A DNA stretch of 64,000 bases, taken from contig NC_092793.1 of the NCBI RefSeq assembly GCF_918797505.1, forward strand, positions 42,830,243 through 42,894,242. The letters are read 5' to 3'. A program made the position numbers and the translations under genes. Every line of letters begins with the position of its first letter. Position 1 is the stretch's first letter. The stretch comes from Bemisia tabaci (lineage: Eukaryota > Arthropoda > Insecta > Hemiptera > Aleyrodidae). The notes below the pieces were generated by a model. That model saw nothing but the letters and a program-made list of their open reading frames with translations. It was not told the origin of the DNA and did not search any database. Positions 34,952-45,631 of the stretch are shown piece by piece.

Positions 34952-35742
34952 GACAGAGGGGGGCTTAGGGGGCTCAAGCCCCCCCCCCCCCGAAAGCCAA
35001 AAAACGGGGAAAAGAGAGAAGGAAAGAGGAGACAGAAGATGAGAAAGTGCGAGAAAAGATGAAATTTGAGACCGTCGAAGATATTTATCTGTTTCAATGT
35101 AGAGTCTCAAATGAAAACATCTGTTCATTCCCAAAATTTTCGTCAGAAAAGCCTCAAAATGCGTCCAAATAGAGTTAAAATTTCTGAAATTTTCCAACTT
35201 TGTTGAATGTAACAATTCGAAAGCATTTTCTGTAAAAAAAAGCGAAAATTTCATGCAGAAACTGATGGAAAATTTGTGTCACAGAAGCCTCAAAATGCGT
35301 CCAAATAGAGTTGAAATTTCAAAAATTTCCCAGATTTGTCGAATGCATATAATTCGAAAGTATTTTATGCTGAAAGTAAAAAAAAAAAGGCGTAATTTTT
35401 ATGCAGAAACTGATGGAAAATCTGCGTCACAGAAGCCTCAAAATGCGTCCAAATAGAGTTAAAATTTCAAAAATTTTCTAGATTTGTCGAATGCATATTT
35501 TGTATTTTTTGCTGAATGTTCAAAAAGGAAACGTAACTTTTCTGCGGACATTGATGGAAAATCTGCGTCACGAAAGCCTCAAAATGCGTCTAATTAGATT
35601 ACGAATTTCTAAAATTTTCCGGGGGAGGACCCCCGGACTCCTCTTCGTCCTGGGGGGTATTCCATACCCCCCAGACCCCCCGGTAGTAGAGGGACCCCCA
35701 AGCCCCCCCCTCCCCCGGAAGGAAATCCTGGATACGTGCCTG
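34952..35742. mobile_element. hAT-like element with 8-bp duplication GGGCATCT
   Basis: The right end CTGGATACGTGCCTG (to 35742) is a typical hAT end read in reverse (CAGGCACGTATCCAG). GGGCATCT is found at 34944-34951 and 35743-35750. The left end keeps CAG and GGGGGGCTT but lacks about 30 bp of the terminal repeat. The interior is four ~140-bp tandem units. Confidence 0.75.
35125..35625 (+). repeat. Tandem units with AAGCCTCAAAATGCGTCCAA
   Basis: Four copies start near 35148, 35285, 35433 and 35576, each with GCCTCAAAATGCGTC, a TTTCAAAAATTT stretch, AACTGATGGAAAATCTGCGT and CGAATGCATA. A fifth member is in the hAT MITE at 43290-43440, linking the two elements. Confidence 0.85.
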
Positions 35743-36585
35743 GGGCATCTTGTGTGACTGGTTGCGTCTAATGAAAAAAGAGATCGCAGGAGCTAGCCAC
35801 TCCTCTTCACTCCTCTTCGATCGGGTAACCTTCAATCTTCAATGTAAAAGTTTCAAGTACACTCACTAGGATATCTTGCGCTTAGCTGAGAACTATGTCT
35901 GCATGCTAAGGTAGAGGTTATTTTTTTTGTAACTCTGCCTTTTCTCCCTGGACAACACGCTCATTTAAAAAATTTTTCTCATTTTTTTTAAGAATAGTTC
36001 TTAATAGTCTGCAGAAAGAAGACTGCAGGTTGGATTATTTTTTAAAAGAATCTGTTCAGTGCTCTTTTCCTTAGCATAGCAGCAATACCATGATGGGATT
36101 TATTTTTCAAATCCAATACTACTATGAGTAAATGAAACAAATTGAAAAATCATTTGCTTTCATCAATGCATGTACCTATCGTTTAAGAAGGCGTTTGTAT
36201 TTCGCCAATTTTTTTTTCCAACACATTTTAAGTTTTTTTGTGATTTCATTCGTGCTATGATACTATCCTAGCCTGGTTCTTATAAAAAAAAAAAAAGCTA
36301 AACCAGATAAAAAATTGATGAAAATAGAAGAGTTTTTACAAAAACCGAAAAATGCGCGCGCGCGCTGTCTCTTTTAGGGCAAATTATTTGAGTTTTTTCC
36401 ACGGAAAAAGGCCTGGAAAAATTTTCATTTTGGCCTGGAAAACCTTGACATGTCAGGGATTTTTTTTTTCCAAAATTGGCTGGGAACCCTGATTGCGCGC
36501 GGCAACGGATCAGGAGACATGTGGCAACAATGCGAGTTCGGCAGAGGAGTGTGATTCGCCGAGCTGAGCAGGAGGGGACATTCTC

Positions 36586-37020
36586 TTAGAGTACCTTTAT
36601 AGACAGAGTACGGCCATTCGTATCTTTTTACTACAGGAAAACTGTTCTGCTTTTTGATTGGTCAACGAGTTTTTAGGCTTCATGATGCTCTTAGGGCCGT
36701 AAATAAACAAACAAAATGGCGGCTCACAGTAACATTGATAAGAAGCTAAATTTGACAAAAATTTCAATTATGCGGCAGTAACAATTTAAACTAGCATTTC
36801 TACGGATACCACACGAAAAACACGTGAAAACATTGTTAACTCGCCTTTCACCTTTATCACAGGAGGATGTAAGATGTGTATAACCTCAATCTTGCTTGCT
36901 AATAACAGCCATCTTGTTTGTTTATTTACGGCCCTAAGAGGATCGTGTCAGCCTATTCGCTCGCGACCAATGAAAAACCGGAACAGAAATGGCCATACTC
37001 TGTCTATAAAGGTACTCTAG
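36586..37020. mobile_element. 435-bp MITE
   Basis: TAGAGTACCTTTATAGACAG at the left pairs with CTGTCTATAAAGGTACTCTA at the right. Both arms continue with TACGGCCAT/ATGGCCATA and GGGCCGTAAATAAACAAACA-type boxes. TTCTC flanks both ends (36581-36585, 37021-37025), a possible 5-bp target duplication. It is non-coding. Confidence 0.8.
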
Positions 37021-37025
37021 TTCTC

Positions 37026-38565
37026 CGGGTAAACCAACTCGTATGCCGACCTAAGCCTGGGACCTGCGAGGGACACGTTGCAGATGCAAAAGCAAATGCA
37101 ACCTCGCATGAAGACGACCCACATACTACCGGCTCCCTTAAGATTTCCCCCTGAAATCCCGCCCGGTTAAGTTGGATCAAGTCCAACGTCCAGCCCACGC
37201 TCCGTACCGCTTGGTCTCCGAAGAGAAAATGGGCCAACTACGGAACAGCCGGACAGGTAAACCATCCCCGGACAACGGGGTCGGTAGCAGACTGGGGAAG
37301 CGTGGGTTCGTCATACCCAAATACTTGAAAGCGGGGTCAGGGCAAACAAGTATCCCTGCGCTACACCGAACTTTCATTTCTCAGACTGTTCACCCTCATG
37401 AACAGCGAACCTACCCTCCAAAGAGGTCCCCTAATTCCGCCTGAACCCCCGGCAAAAACCTCCCTCGGGATAAGTCTAAAAACCGGGGGATTATGAGCTA
37501 ACAATTTCGGGGTAAAAGGCTCGAAACTGGGAGACTTATAGTGTCGGCACCCCCCCTCCCTTGCTACCAGCGGGAGAAGGGGGCTTGATGAAACTGTATA
37601 AGAGGTTCCCCTTCAGGCCGGCCGCCGCGGCCATCCGAAACTGTTTCTACCCCGAAAGGTAAGTTGCGCCCGTCATACTCCTGGCCTCCCAGTAGCGGGA
37701 TTACAGGTATTTGCCAATAAACCCAGCCGCAACAAGACGCAACTCATTCACCGCCAGTGGAGTCTGCCGCGACTCGATCAACCCCGGCGAGACAAGAACA
37801 AGAAAGGGACACAGCCGGGGCCCACATCGAAACCGCCCCGAGAAACGACCCCGGTTTGGAGCAACGTGGGGTCTACCGGAGCGGGAACCCTCCCAAGCCC
37901 GAGTCCCGAGGGACAGGGGATCCGCCCACCATCGACGGCTTCAAGAAACAGTAAGAACATTAATACAGCGGAAGAGGACCGAGGTTCACGAGCGAAACAC
38001 CCAGCCAACTCGGGTACGCGGGTACGTCAAACCCGAATCCAAGGGAGGACCCCTGCGGTAAAAGGGGCGAAGACCAAAGTCCCCACCCCAGGTGAGCCGA
38101 AGCTCGAGAATCCAAAAAACCAACTTTAACGTCCGACGCGGCTGTTCGCGCAACCGCGCCGACGGGGTGACACCAGCACAGGCGGCGCGATCCGAGGAAA
38201 AATAAATCCGAATGTTTGCAAACAAGCGAGTTCGACGAAACCGAAAAAAGAGAAGTCCATAAAATAGCGCGTACGCTTATCAAGTCCGAAGTACATTAAA
38301 AACCGATTAAATGATATGAGCCCTCCTGACGCGGAACCCGAGAGAGTGACGCGCACGACGCGGCCACTCCCTACTCTTTACCCTACCCCCCCCTGCACAC
38401 GGCTCTCCGAGCAGGCCTGCCAACCGACACGTCATAGGCCACACACACACACACCCAACGACCGACCAAAAAACCCCCCAAAAAGAAGGGAAAAACGACC
38501 GAACGAAAGGAGAATGCACGGAAAGCCACAAACGCGCCGCCTTCTAACTCATGCGACGCGCACAG
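37026..38565. other. GC-rich block of unknown origin
   Basis: About 1.5 kb is strikingly GC-rich (well over half G+C) among AT-rich surroundings, with many short frames on both strands but no recognised domain. On the - strand it reads through GC-rich stem-like stretches and a 7SL-like motif at 37675-37725. On the + strand it ends near a CACACACACA run (38441-38455). Its sharp left border is the MITE end at 37020. It may be a 5' region or ORF1 part of a non-LTR retrotransposon, or a captured sequence; I cannot tell which. Confidence 0.4.
37675..37728 (-). ncRNA. 7SL/Alu-domain-like stretch
   Basis: The - strand contains TTGGCAAATACCTGTAATCC followed by CGCTACTGGGAGGCCAGGAG. This resembles the 5' (Alu) domain of 7SL RNA, where a TGGCNNNTGCCTGTARTCCC segment leads into a GCTACT loop closed by GGGAGGC. 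The hairpin TCCC-GCTACT-GGGA is intact. The match covers about 40 nt only, and I cannot judge chance similarity without a search. It is a candidate, not an annotation. Confidence 0.25.
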
Positions 38566-38702
38566 TTCAAAATAGCCGATTTTCCCGACCTTCGCTTCGT
38601 TCCTCTCTTATAACTCGTGACCAAAACATTTCCCCAGCATGCGGTCAAGAGCTAGAGGGGCTACAGAGAGTCCGAGACAACATATCAGTTTTTCATCAAA
38701 AT

Positions 38703-38704
<2 letters not shown>

Positions 38705-38733
<29 letters not shown>
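38705..38733. repeat. 29-nt poly(T) run
   Basis: An uninterrupted T tract in the right arm of the 33390-39193 foldback. The matching left-arm site (34532-34540) has a short A-run, so this grew after the arms formed. Confidence 0.9.
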
Positions 38734-38738
<5 letters not shown>

Positions 38739-39220
38739 GGCCCGAACGTGAAACAATAAGGGGTCTTTTTGAGCGTTCCGGCGAGTGTTATAACCGAGCG
38801 AGAGTTATCTCGCTGAAGTTGACAAAACCCTATGATGTTTTACATTTCCTGAAAGCTCTTGTCACGCTGAATACGGCGTTTTCCAAAACTTCTTGGTTTT
38901 CGAGTAATAAATTCGCGAAAATTTTGCCGGATTTTAACTTTGACCCCTCGCCGCGTCTCCCCAAAATTATTTGGGGGCTTGAAACTTTTGGAAAAGATGG
39001 GGCATTTTTTTGCAAGTCTCAAAGGTATCCACCCCGAGCCTCAAAAGGCCCGTTTTGCACGTACCTTCTTGCAAAGTAATAAACCGATAGAAAGGTAATT
39101 TCGCCTACTCTCAGGAATATCTTCAGTTTTTGCCAAAATTTTTAATGTTTCTTAAGTTATGAGCTTGGAGGCGTTACTTTTCAGCCGGGCCTCCGCAATA
39201 TGAACCATATATTTTCTTAC

Positions 39221-39587
39221 CTTTTGAATTCTTGTCTGACTCTGTTTTCCAATCGGTCCATCCGACTTTTTCGTCCCAGTTCACTAGTGATTCCATGGAT
39301 TTCCGCAACATGTTTTTCATATAATGATCTATGTCTATAAAAGCATCACTTGTAAATGATGCACTAAGCAAATTACTCCTTTCCTGGCCCAGCACTCCGA
39401 GCCGGCGACGAAAGTGTGCTGATTTTCTTAGATCGTTGTCTCCTACTCTCAAATTATCCGATAAGAGCCAGGACTCTGATGTAGCTTTCTCCATGTGTTT
39501 TCCAACCCCATCAAGAATAGAAAACAACTCTGCTTTTATCATGGTGGATAACCAGCTCCCAACAAATGTATAAGTATTCACTTTCAT
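39221..39587 (-). CDS. Candidate first coding exon of an unidentified host gene
   Basis: The frame starts at ATG (39587) and runs 122 codons plus one base to a good donor (CAAAAG|GTAAGA, GT at 39220-39219). An in-frame TAA lies three codons before the ATG, and no pyrimidine tract precedes it, so an initial exon is more likely than an internal one. The product begins MKVNTYTFVGSWLSTMIKAE and includes RSNLLSASFTSDAFIDIDHY and ESLVNWDEKVGWTDWK. It is mixed alpha-helical-looking, without a clear signal peptide or membrane segment. I do not recognise it. The intron that follows would contain the 33390-39193 foldback, whose end lies 27 bp past the donor. Confidence 0.5.
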
Positions 39588-39589
39588 TC

Positions 39590-41180
39590 TGAGTTATTTC
39601 TTTTGAAATTGCCGGCGAGGTTTAATATCTCTTTTGCAATTAATTTCTATTCGGTTTATCATATAGATTGTGCGTGGGGAAAACCAACTGGGGTTTCAAG
39701 TAAGACTGAAGTCAAGTTATAACAATGAATCGCATAAATATGATTCGTAAAATGTCAATGAAATGGTTTTCAGTGTCGTTGGACGCAGGTGAAAATACTT
39801 CAAATAAATTTGGATTGAGATCGCAAATCAGTACTTGCGTTGTGGGTAGTTATGAAAGAGCATGAAGTCGCCCTTTACTTCGTGCCACTGCTTTAAGCAT
39901 TCCGGCACTTTATTTTCCGTTTACTTGTCCCCCCGCTTCCCTTTCTTTCAGCAAGTCGTTTGTATCTATTAAGAAAAATTTGACTTGTTGTCACGTCATG
40001 TTTCCATCTAGTTGTTTTTTATCATCATTATCTATTTATTACTGTCATCGTATCTCATAATCTAGTTTTCCCCTCTTGGAAGAAAGGCGTGCCACTGTTT
40101 CAATTCTTTCTTTTTCTTTTTCTTTGTTTTGGCTTACTCACGTGTACTCAATTTTTAAATTTCTAAAATCATCGAAAAACCATCTAGGTACCTATCGTGA
40201 AAATTTACAAGTTTTGCAATTATAGTATTTTCATTTCTTACTTTACGCTACCTGTTCCACTTAATTAAAATAGCGTGTGTCTTTTGTATAGCCCTACTTT
40301 AATGAAGGATTTAGTCAGCTAATAAGTGAATTTACCGACTCGTTTCGCCTAGTTTTCCTGAAAATTTGAGTAATTTGGTGTAAGTAACCGCACAATATTA
40401 ATTGGATTATTAATCGGATAAGTTTCAACCACTGTTTCACATCAATCAACACTTGCACTGCAAATAACTAGAAATATTGATATCATATGCATTGCATATT
40501 GTTTTTATGCGGAGCCCGCAGCACTTGAAATTCTAGGATTGAATTACGAATCTTAAGTTTTCGGATCAAAACTTGAACTTAGACTGAAGAGGTCGCACTT
40601 ACGCACGCGACAGTTGAAGCCTGGACGACAGCCCCTCTTTCGAAAGTGGCGTGTAAAAGTTGTTGTTGCTGTTTCGATTAAGTGGTTTGATTTGAGCACG
40701 CTCTCAAATTTCGCGGGACCGGTTGTGCCTCTTGTACCTACTCTGGGAAGGGGGAAACAAGTCGAAAGCTGTTTGTATCGCACGCTGTAGATCTGAAACG
40801 TTTATTTGAAAACCTTCCGAGAAGAATGAAAAAAGTGATTAGTTTAGACGATATCCTAATAGAGCAAAACTAAAAAACAAATTCGCTGTTTTTATAGGAA
40901 ATAATTAAAATATTTTTTAAAGCATTCCTAGAAAAAACCTTGGGCACTCATAGTTCTTGTAAATTTTTTTCAAAAAGTCACATTAGAAAAGTGAGATCTG
41001 CAACGTTTCGAGATGCGATATTTTTTCAATATATCCGTCACCTTCATAGCCCTACTGCGACTGAAAGCAACAGCACCGGTCTTGCAAACCTTGGTTTTCG
41101 GAATCAGAATGAAAATTTTTGTCGATTTTCAAAAATTGGTCTATTTCCAAGTGGGACACCAAAATGACGCCGACCTCCCG
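39590..41180. other. No gene seen
   Basis: AT-rich sequence, with a GC-richer patch at 40590-40790. If 39221-39587 is a first exon, this would hold its promoter, but I see no convincing TATA/Inr pair. Confidence 0.35.
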
Positions 41181-41185
41181 GTCTA

Positions 41186-41335
41186 CTATCCCTCCTCTCT
41201 TTTTAATATCTTCTTTTTCCCCCTTCCCCCTCCCATTTTTCGCTTTCTCCCTCCTCTTTTTGCTTTTTTACCTTCTCTTTTTCGTTGTTCCTCTTCATTT
41301 TATTTTCGTCTTTGTGTGTCCCTCTTTCGTCCGCG
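41186..41335. repeat. Pyrimidine-rich strand-asymmetric tract
   Basis: About 150 bp are nearly all C and T on the + strand (blocks such as CTTTTTCCCCCTTCCCCCTC). The frames over it are low-complexity by-products. Confidence 0.8.
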
Positions 41336-41339
41336 CTCG

Positions 41340-42854
41340 TGATAAGTACCTTACTCGCCCACAGGATGTCACGGCCCTTTAGGAGACCCGTCTTGTGCTT
41401 CTTAATTAGTTCTGTACCGAGGTAATAACCCTGGATCCGTCGGCTGTGAGACAAGCATTTATTTGCTGTGCTTATACGCTTCGCCGCACTGCACGGTGGG
41501 CCAGATTGTGTCCGTAGCCGCACTTAATTGATAACTCCCGCTAGATCAGACAAATCGTTCAAATCATGATGATTCTTAGGGTAATTTGATCTGTTCTTTC
41601 CAAATTTTGTGTCAAAAAAAAACCGGCAAAAATGTCTAAATGTAGGTTTTGGACGTCGAAAGCTGGAGAAATTGCTCGATAAAAAAGAGGCTCTTGTGCT
41701 CTTGTAAAATGGGGGACAAACACAATCATCGAACAGAAAAATGCAATATTATCATCTAACCTTGTAATTCTATTGGAAGGAGAATATTTTGCGTTTTTTC
41801 AGATCCCAAAAATATTGATTTTTAGCTGCAGGGCATGAGATCAAAGTTACCCGAAAAATAAGCCTTAAAAAATGAATTTTTCAGAATATTGTAGACTGGG
41901 AAAGTGTCATTGCGGTTCGTTGCGCGGTTCTCTTTGGTATTTTTAGAAAGCATATAGCCTAGAGATACCATATACCAAAGCACAAACGGTACAAACCGGT
42001 ACAACCATATTTTTCGGATGCTTCTTTGAGGTGACCTCCAAATTCCGCGAAAATCGGATATAGAGGTTTTAAGGAACCACGGTGCACAGCAAAGCGGCCA
42101 ATGAAATATTTCAACACCAATTCATGTTTTAAGGGTTTTTAACGTTTCAAATAGCATTTCTCGCTCTTTCGATACTTTACGGTGGAAGGAGGGGGAGGCC
42201 GACCAAAATCAGACAGTCAAAAATTTGTTATGGTCATTAATATTCTTAAGCCCAGTAAATAATAATAATTTTTTTACATCCGTTCACGCATTCAGCCCAA
42301 AAAGGACTGGTTTTAAAGCAATTTGGCAATGAATATGAAAATTCTACCATCACATGGCACCCAAGTTTAGAGTGAGTTGACCGTCGCTGATACCAATATA
42401 ACTGATGAAAGTTCAATTTCACTGTTGAACTGTAATTTATGCAACCTTGCGTGATTGAGGATGATATCTTCGAGGTAGAGGAGGATTCTATACCTATCGA
42501 ATTCTTCTAATTCGATCAAACAGTAATATTGGTATGAAAATAACGCAATAATAGGAACCGACTCGTACGCAGCTCAGGATACCGTTACTTACCGAAAATA
42601 ACACATTATTTGTACAATGACAATAGCTTTTAGGATGGGTGTAACACTAAAATAGGCATCATTGTATTTAAAGAAGTCAACATTTAGTTATCTGAGTGGA
42701 AAATGGTCGAAAAAATCACATTTTAAGGGCGGAGCTAATAAACTGCTGTTTCACAGGATTAAATCAAGTTTAGGAACTATTGACATATGTTTTCTAGAAG
42801 TAAATTTTACGCTCATTTCAATGAGCATAACAGTTTTTTTCTCAGATAATCGTG
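41340..42854. other. No gene seen
   Basis: No exon with convincing splice sites, element end or RNA gene recognised. Confidence 0.35.
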
Positions 42855-42862
42855 ACTGGAGG

Positions 42863-43527
42863 CAGGCCCGCCACAAGGGGGGGATACTGGGTCCTTGGTA
42901 CCGGGGCCCGGGCCCTGGAGGGGCCCGTGACGCAGGTGACAAACCACTACGAATTCATGTGTAACCCTTGTCTCGTAGGAAAAAGTGAAAAAATTACCCT
43001 AAAAATTCCGCAAAAGGTGAATAAAGTTTCAAAAACACGCTAGGGCACTATAAAATTTTTCTCACTTTTTTAGAGATTTTCAAGATTTTGAGTATATGCA
43101 GAATGATATTTTTAGTAACTGTGTTTCATTTTCTTCCGTTGTCGGATGCTAAGAGGCTCCTTTCTGGGCATCCTCGACTTCAATGGCTTAACTCCCTTGC
43201 CATAGACGTACGAAAGGGGAGTCCAGGGGGGCCCGGCTCCCCATAGAATTGAAAATTATCATCTGCCTCCTCAAAAAAAAATTTATAGATGTTTTGAATG
43301 CAACAATTCGAAAGTTTTTGGTGCTGAAAGTAAACAAAAAGGCGTAATTATTCTGCAGAAATTGATGGAAAATCTCCATCATAAGAGCTTCATAATGCGT
43401 CCAAATAGATTTAAAATTTCAAAAATTTCACGGGGGAGCCCCCCCGGACCCCCCCCCCCCCTCCCTAGGCTAGGGGCCCGGGCCAGAAAATTGGTACCAG
43501 GGCCCGAGATGGGATGTGGCGGGCCTG
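42863..43527. mobile_element. hAT MITE with perfect 8-bp target duplication
   Basis: The ends CAGGCCCGCCACAAGGGG and (reverse) GATGTGGCGGGCCTG are inverted. ACTGGAGG lies immediately on each side (42855-42862 and 43528-43535). A GGTACC/GGGCCCGGGCC block follows each terminus. The interior includes one unit of the AATGCGTCCAAATAGA family and a long C-run. It is 665 bp and non-coding. The perfect duplication fixes both ends. Confidence 0.93.
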
Positions 43528-43979
43528 ACTGGAGGTATGAAGCAAAGTTTCTCCTTAAATCAGCAGAAATGCGCCTTTTTTAAGCTACTTTTTGAAGAAA
43601 ACGTTAATGTCTCGACCAAAAAATTATGTTAGAAATAACAAAGGAAGATCATTTCGGTAAGAAATTTTATGCTCTTTCTGCTGGTTTTTTTGTTTTTTTT
43701 TCGTGAGATGAACCGATGAGGAGATATTTGCAAAAATGTAATCGTGGGTTTTCTCAATTTCGAAAAATTCGAAATGGCGGCGCCCTGAGGACCAGCCAAT
43801 TTTCCTGAAGTTAATATGGCCATTTTTGGACTTCTTTAACACCGAGGAATCGAAAAAAATTGGTTTGGTTCGAAGGACAAACCTAAACCCTAAATTTGTT
43901 GTGCTGTGTAGTTGTAGGTAGTCTTTTCCCCCCATTACTTTCTTCTGAGTCTTTGAAAAGGCGAAAGAACAACTCACTA

Positions 43980-44234
43980 CTATTTTACCGTTGTCGTGAA
44001 ATCACTCGGAAATTCGTTGATCCTGGCGTGCTTGCCGTGAGAGGATAAATGCATTCTGTATCCCTCATCGCTCATTTCATTCCTAGTGCGGATTGCAAAA
44101 GCGGTTTCATTTGGTCCGGCTAGAAATTCCAGTTCTGCCGTGATTGGCCGTTCCCAAATTCGTGAGGACCGGCACTCATCCAACTCTGCGTCCCAATTCC
44201 TCTTCCACTTGTACACATCCGCGATGTATATCAT
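43980..44234 (-). CDS. Candidate terminal coding exon of an unidentified host gene
   Basis: On the - strand, an acceptor (CTCTCGTCGCTTCAG, AG ending at 44235) opens an 84-codon frame to a stop at 43980: MIYIADVYKWKRNWDAELDE, then ELEFLAGPNETAFAIRTRNE and RMHLSSHGKHARINEF. Composition is protein-like and not repeat-derived. I recognise no family. The splice site is my inference; the frame is open for another 15 codons upstream. Upstream exons would lie at higher coordinates, with the Penelope-like remnant (44709-45558) probably in the preceding intron. Confidence 0.45.
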   Translation of the reverse strand: MIYIADVYKWKRNWDAELDECRSSRIWERPITAELEFLAGPNETAFAIRTRNEMSDEGYRMHLSSHGKHARINEFPSDFTTTVK

Positions 44235-44708
44235 CTGAAGCGACGAGAGCGTAAATATTTTACAGCGAGAGCTGAACATTAAACCACCTGACTGGTACTT
44301 AAACTCCCCGGCTTGAATTCAGATTTCTTTTTTTCTACTCGCTTCTCGAACGAACTCTTTTTGTGTAGTATAAACTGACCATGGACGGCGAAATAAGTTG
44401 TGCTCGAAGATATGCGTTCACAGCGTGGGCCTGAAGTTGCTGAAAAGTGTCTAAAACTTCTGGGCCAATTGAGATCAAACGTTTCGGTTCGAACGATTGT
44501 TCATTGCAGCCGAGGCCTGATTCATTGAAAAAAGCTCATTTTTGTTTCCTCCCAAAGATTCCTTCCTGAAGAGGTGGGGCTTTTCGAAATTTTTAAAACG
44601 CAATTGCTCCCTTCATGACCCATCGTTTATCAGAGGATAAAAAAAGAAGAATGTTCGCGCAAACCGGAGTTCGACATAACTTCAAGTTGATGAAAACGGT
44701 TAAGGAGT

Positions 44709-45558
44709 TTAAAGCACTACACAAGAGTACGTAAAATTTAAAATTATAAAATTTTTTAAAAAATTTACAATTTTAAAACTTTTAAAAAACAATTTGTGAA
44801 AACACTCACTTGCATAAAATGTTTTGACGGAGCGGACGCGTTTCGGAGGCTCCTGTCCTCCATCATTGGCGCGACTGGTCAATCTCAATATCAGCTGATT
44901 TCGGTCCCGGATTATTTCCCGTCCCTCTATCGTTGTCACATCTCGAGTGTATTGTTCTGAATAGTCTGTTATTTACTCCCGTTAGGTCCGTATTAAAAAT
45001 GTTGTTCTTGTTTTGGTACATGTAAATATTTTCCCATATGTCTGGTTTATTTTTCTCAGTGACTTTCTTTTAGCAGTTTCGGTTCAAACGATATTTCGTG
45101 TCCTTCTTCCCAGTAGTGTAGGGCTACTGCTGATTTCTCTGTTTTTCTATTTCTAACACATCTTTTATGTTCTTGGGCTCTCACTTTCAGTGAGCGGCTG
45201 GTCTGTCCGATGTAGACTTTATTGCACTCTGTACAGTTTATTTGGTAAATACCTTTCTCCTCATTGTCAGGGCTTCTGTTTTCAATCTTCTTGCTGAATT
45301 GTTGAGCAACATGGAACCTATTGGTGAAGCTTAGTTTTATGTTGAACTTCTCAAAAATCCTATGAAAAGCTGGGGCATATTTTTGATGGTATGAGAATTT
45401 CTTAAACCTCATCTCGGCTTTCTCTATATTTAACTTTGATGTTTCCTTATTTAGGATTCTCCGCTTCACTTTTTCATTCAATTTCTTGATATCTCCTTTG
45501 TCAAAACTATTCTTTTCTGCTATCTCTAAAATTTTCTCTATTTCTATTTCTCTATTCG
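44709..45558 (-). pseudogene. Penelope-like element remnant: GIY-YIG endonuclease and 3' tail
   Basis: The frame is open on the - strand from about 45558 to the stop at 45056. Past a basic/helical linker it reads KGIYQINCTECNKVYIGQTS followed by RSLKVRAQEHKRCVRN and SAVALHYWEEGHEISF. That is a well-kept GIY-YIG nuclease (GIYQI...YIGQTSRSL, conserved Arg and His, EGH), as in Penelope-like elements. The 3' tail holds AATGATGGAGGACAGGAGCC followed by CGAAACGCG (44835-44880), again Penelope-like. The reverse transcriptase is missing beyond 45558, where unrelated sequence starts (5' truncation). It is a different subfamily from the copy at 2473, judging by the divergent tail and domain. Confidence 0.8.
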
Positions 45559-45631
45559 TTCAAAAGTTACGGACACTTTTCAGTTACCTACTTTAGGCTT
45601 GCCCTGTATCCAGGGTTAAGAAATGAAAGAC

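Larger units (their letters stand above)
34691..36491. mobile_element. DNA element with CAGGGTTCCCAGC ends
   Basis: The left end CAGGGTTCCCAGCGATCTGG (34691) and right end GGCTGGGAACCCTG (36478-36491) are inverted repeats, followed inward by shared CTGGAAAACCTGGAAAAGTC-like sequence. ATTGC lies directly on both sides (34686-34690, 36492-36496), a 5-bp target duplication. The ends look hAT-like but the duplication is not 8 bp, so the superfamily is uncertain. It carries the nested hAT at 34952-35742. Confidence 0.75.
33390..39193. mobile_element. 5.8-kb foldback with nested insertions
   Basis: The end GAGACCCGGCTGAAAAGTAA at 33390 matches in reverse complement TTACTTTTCAGCCGGGCCTC ending at 39193. 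Long arms follow: AGCTCATAACTTGAGAACCA, a GGGGCGGATACC box, CCCCATCTTTTCCCAAAATT, GCGCCGGAACGCTC, CTCTAGCTCTTGACCGCATG and GTCGGGAAAATCGGC on the left all return on the right (38575-39190). The left arm is opened at 34691 by another element. The right arm holds a 29-nt T-run (38705-38733) where the left has a short A-run. No transposase. Confidence 0.8.

Noticed and set aside
41013..41382. Overlapping + strand frames rich in Phe, Leu and Pro
   Set aside because: They run through a pyrimidine-rich tract; low complexity explains the open frames.
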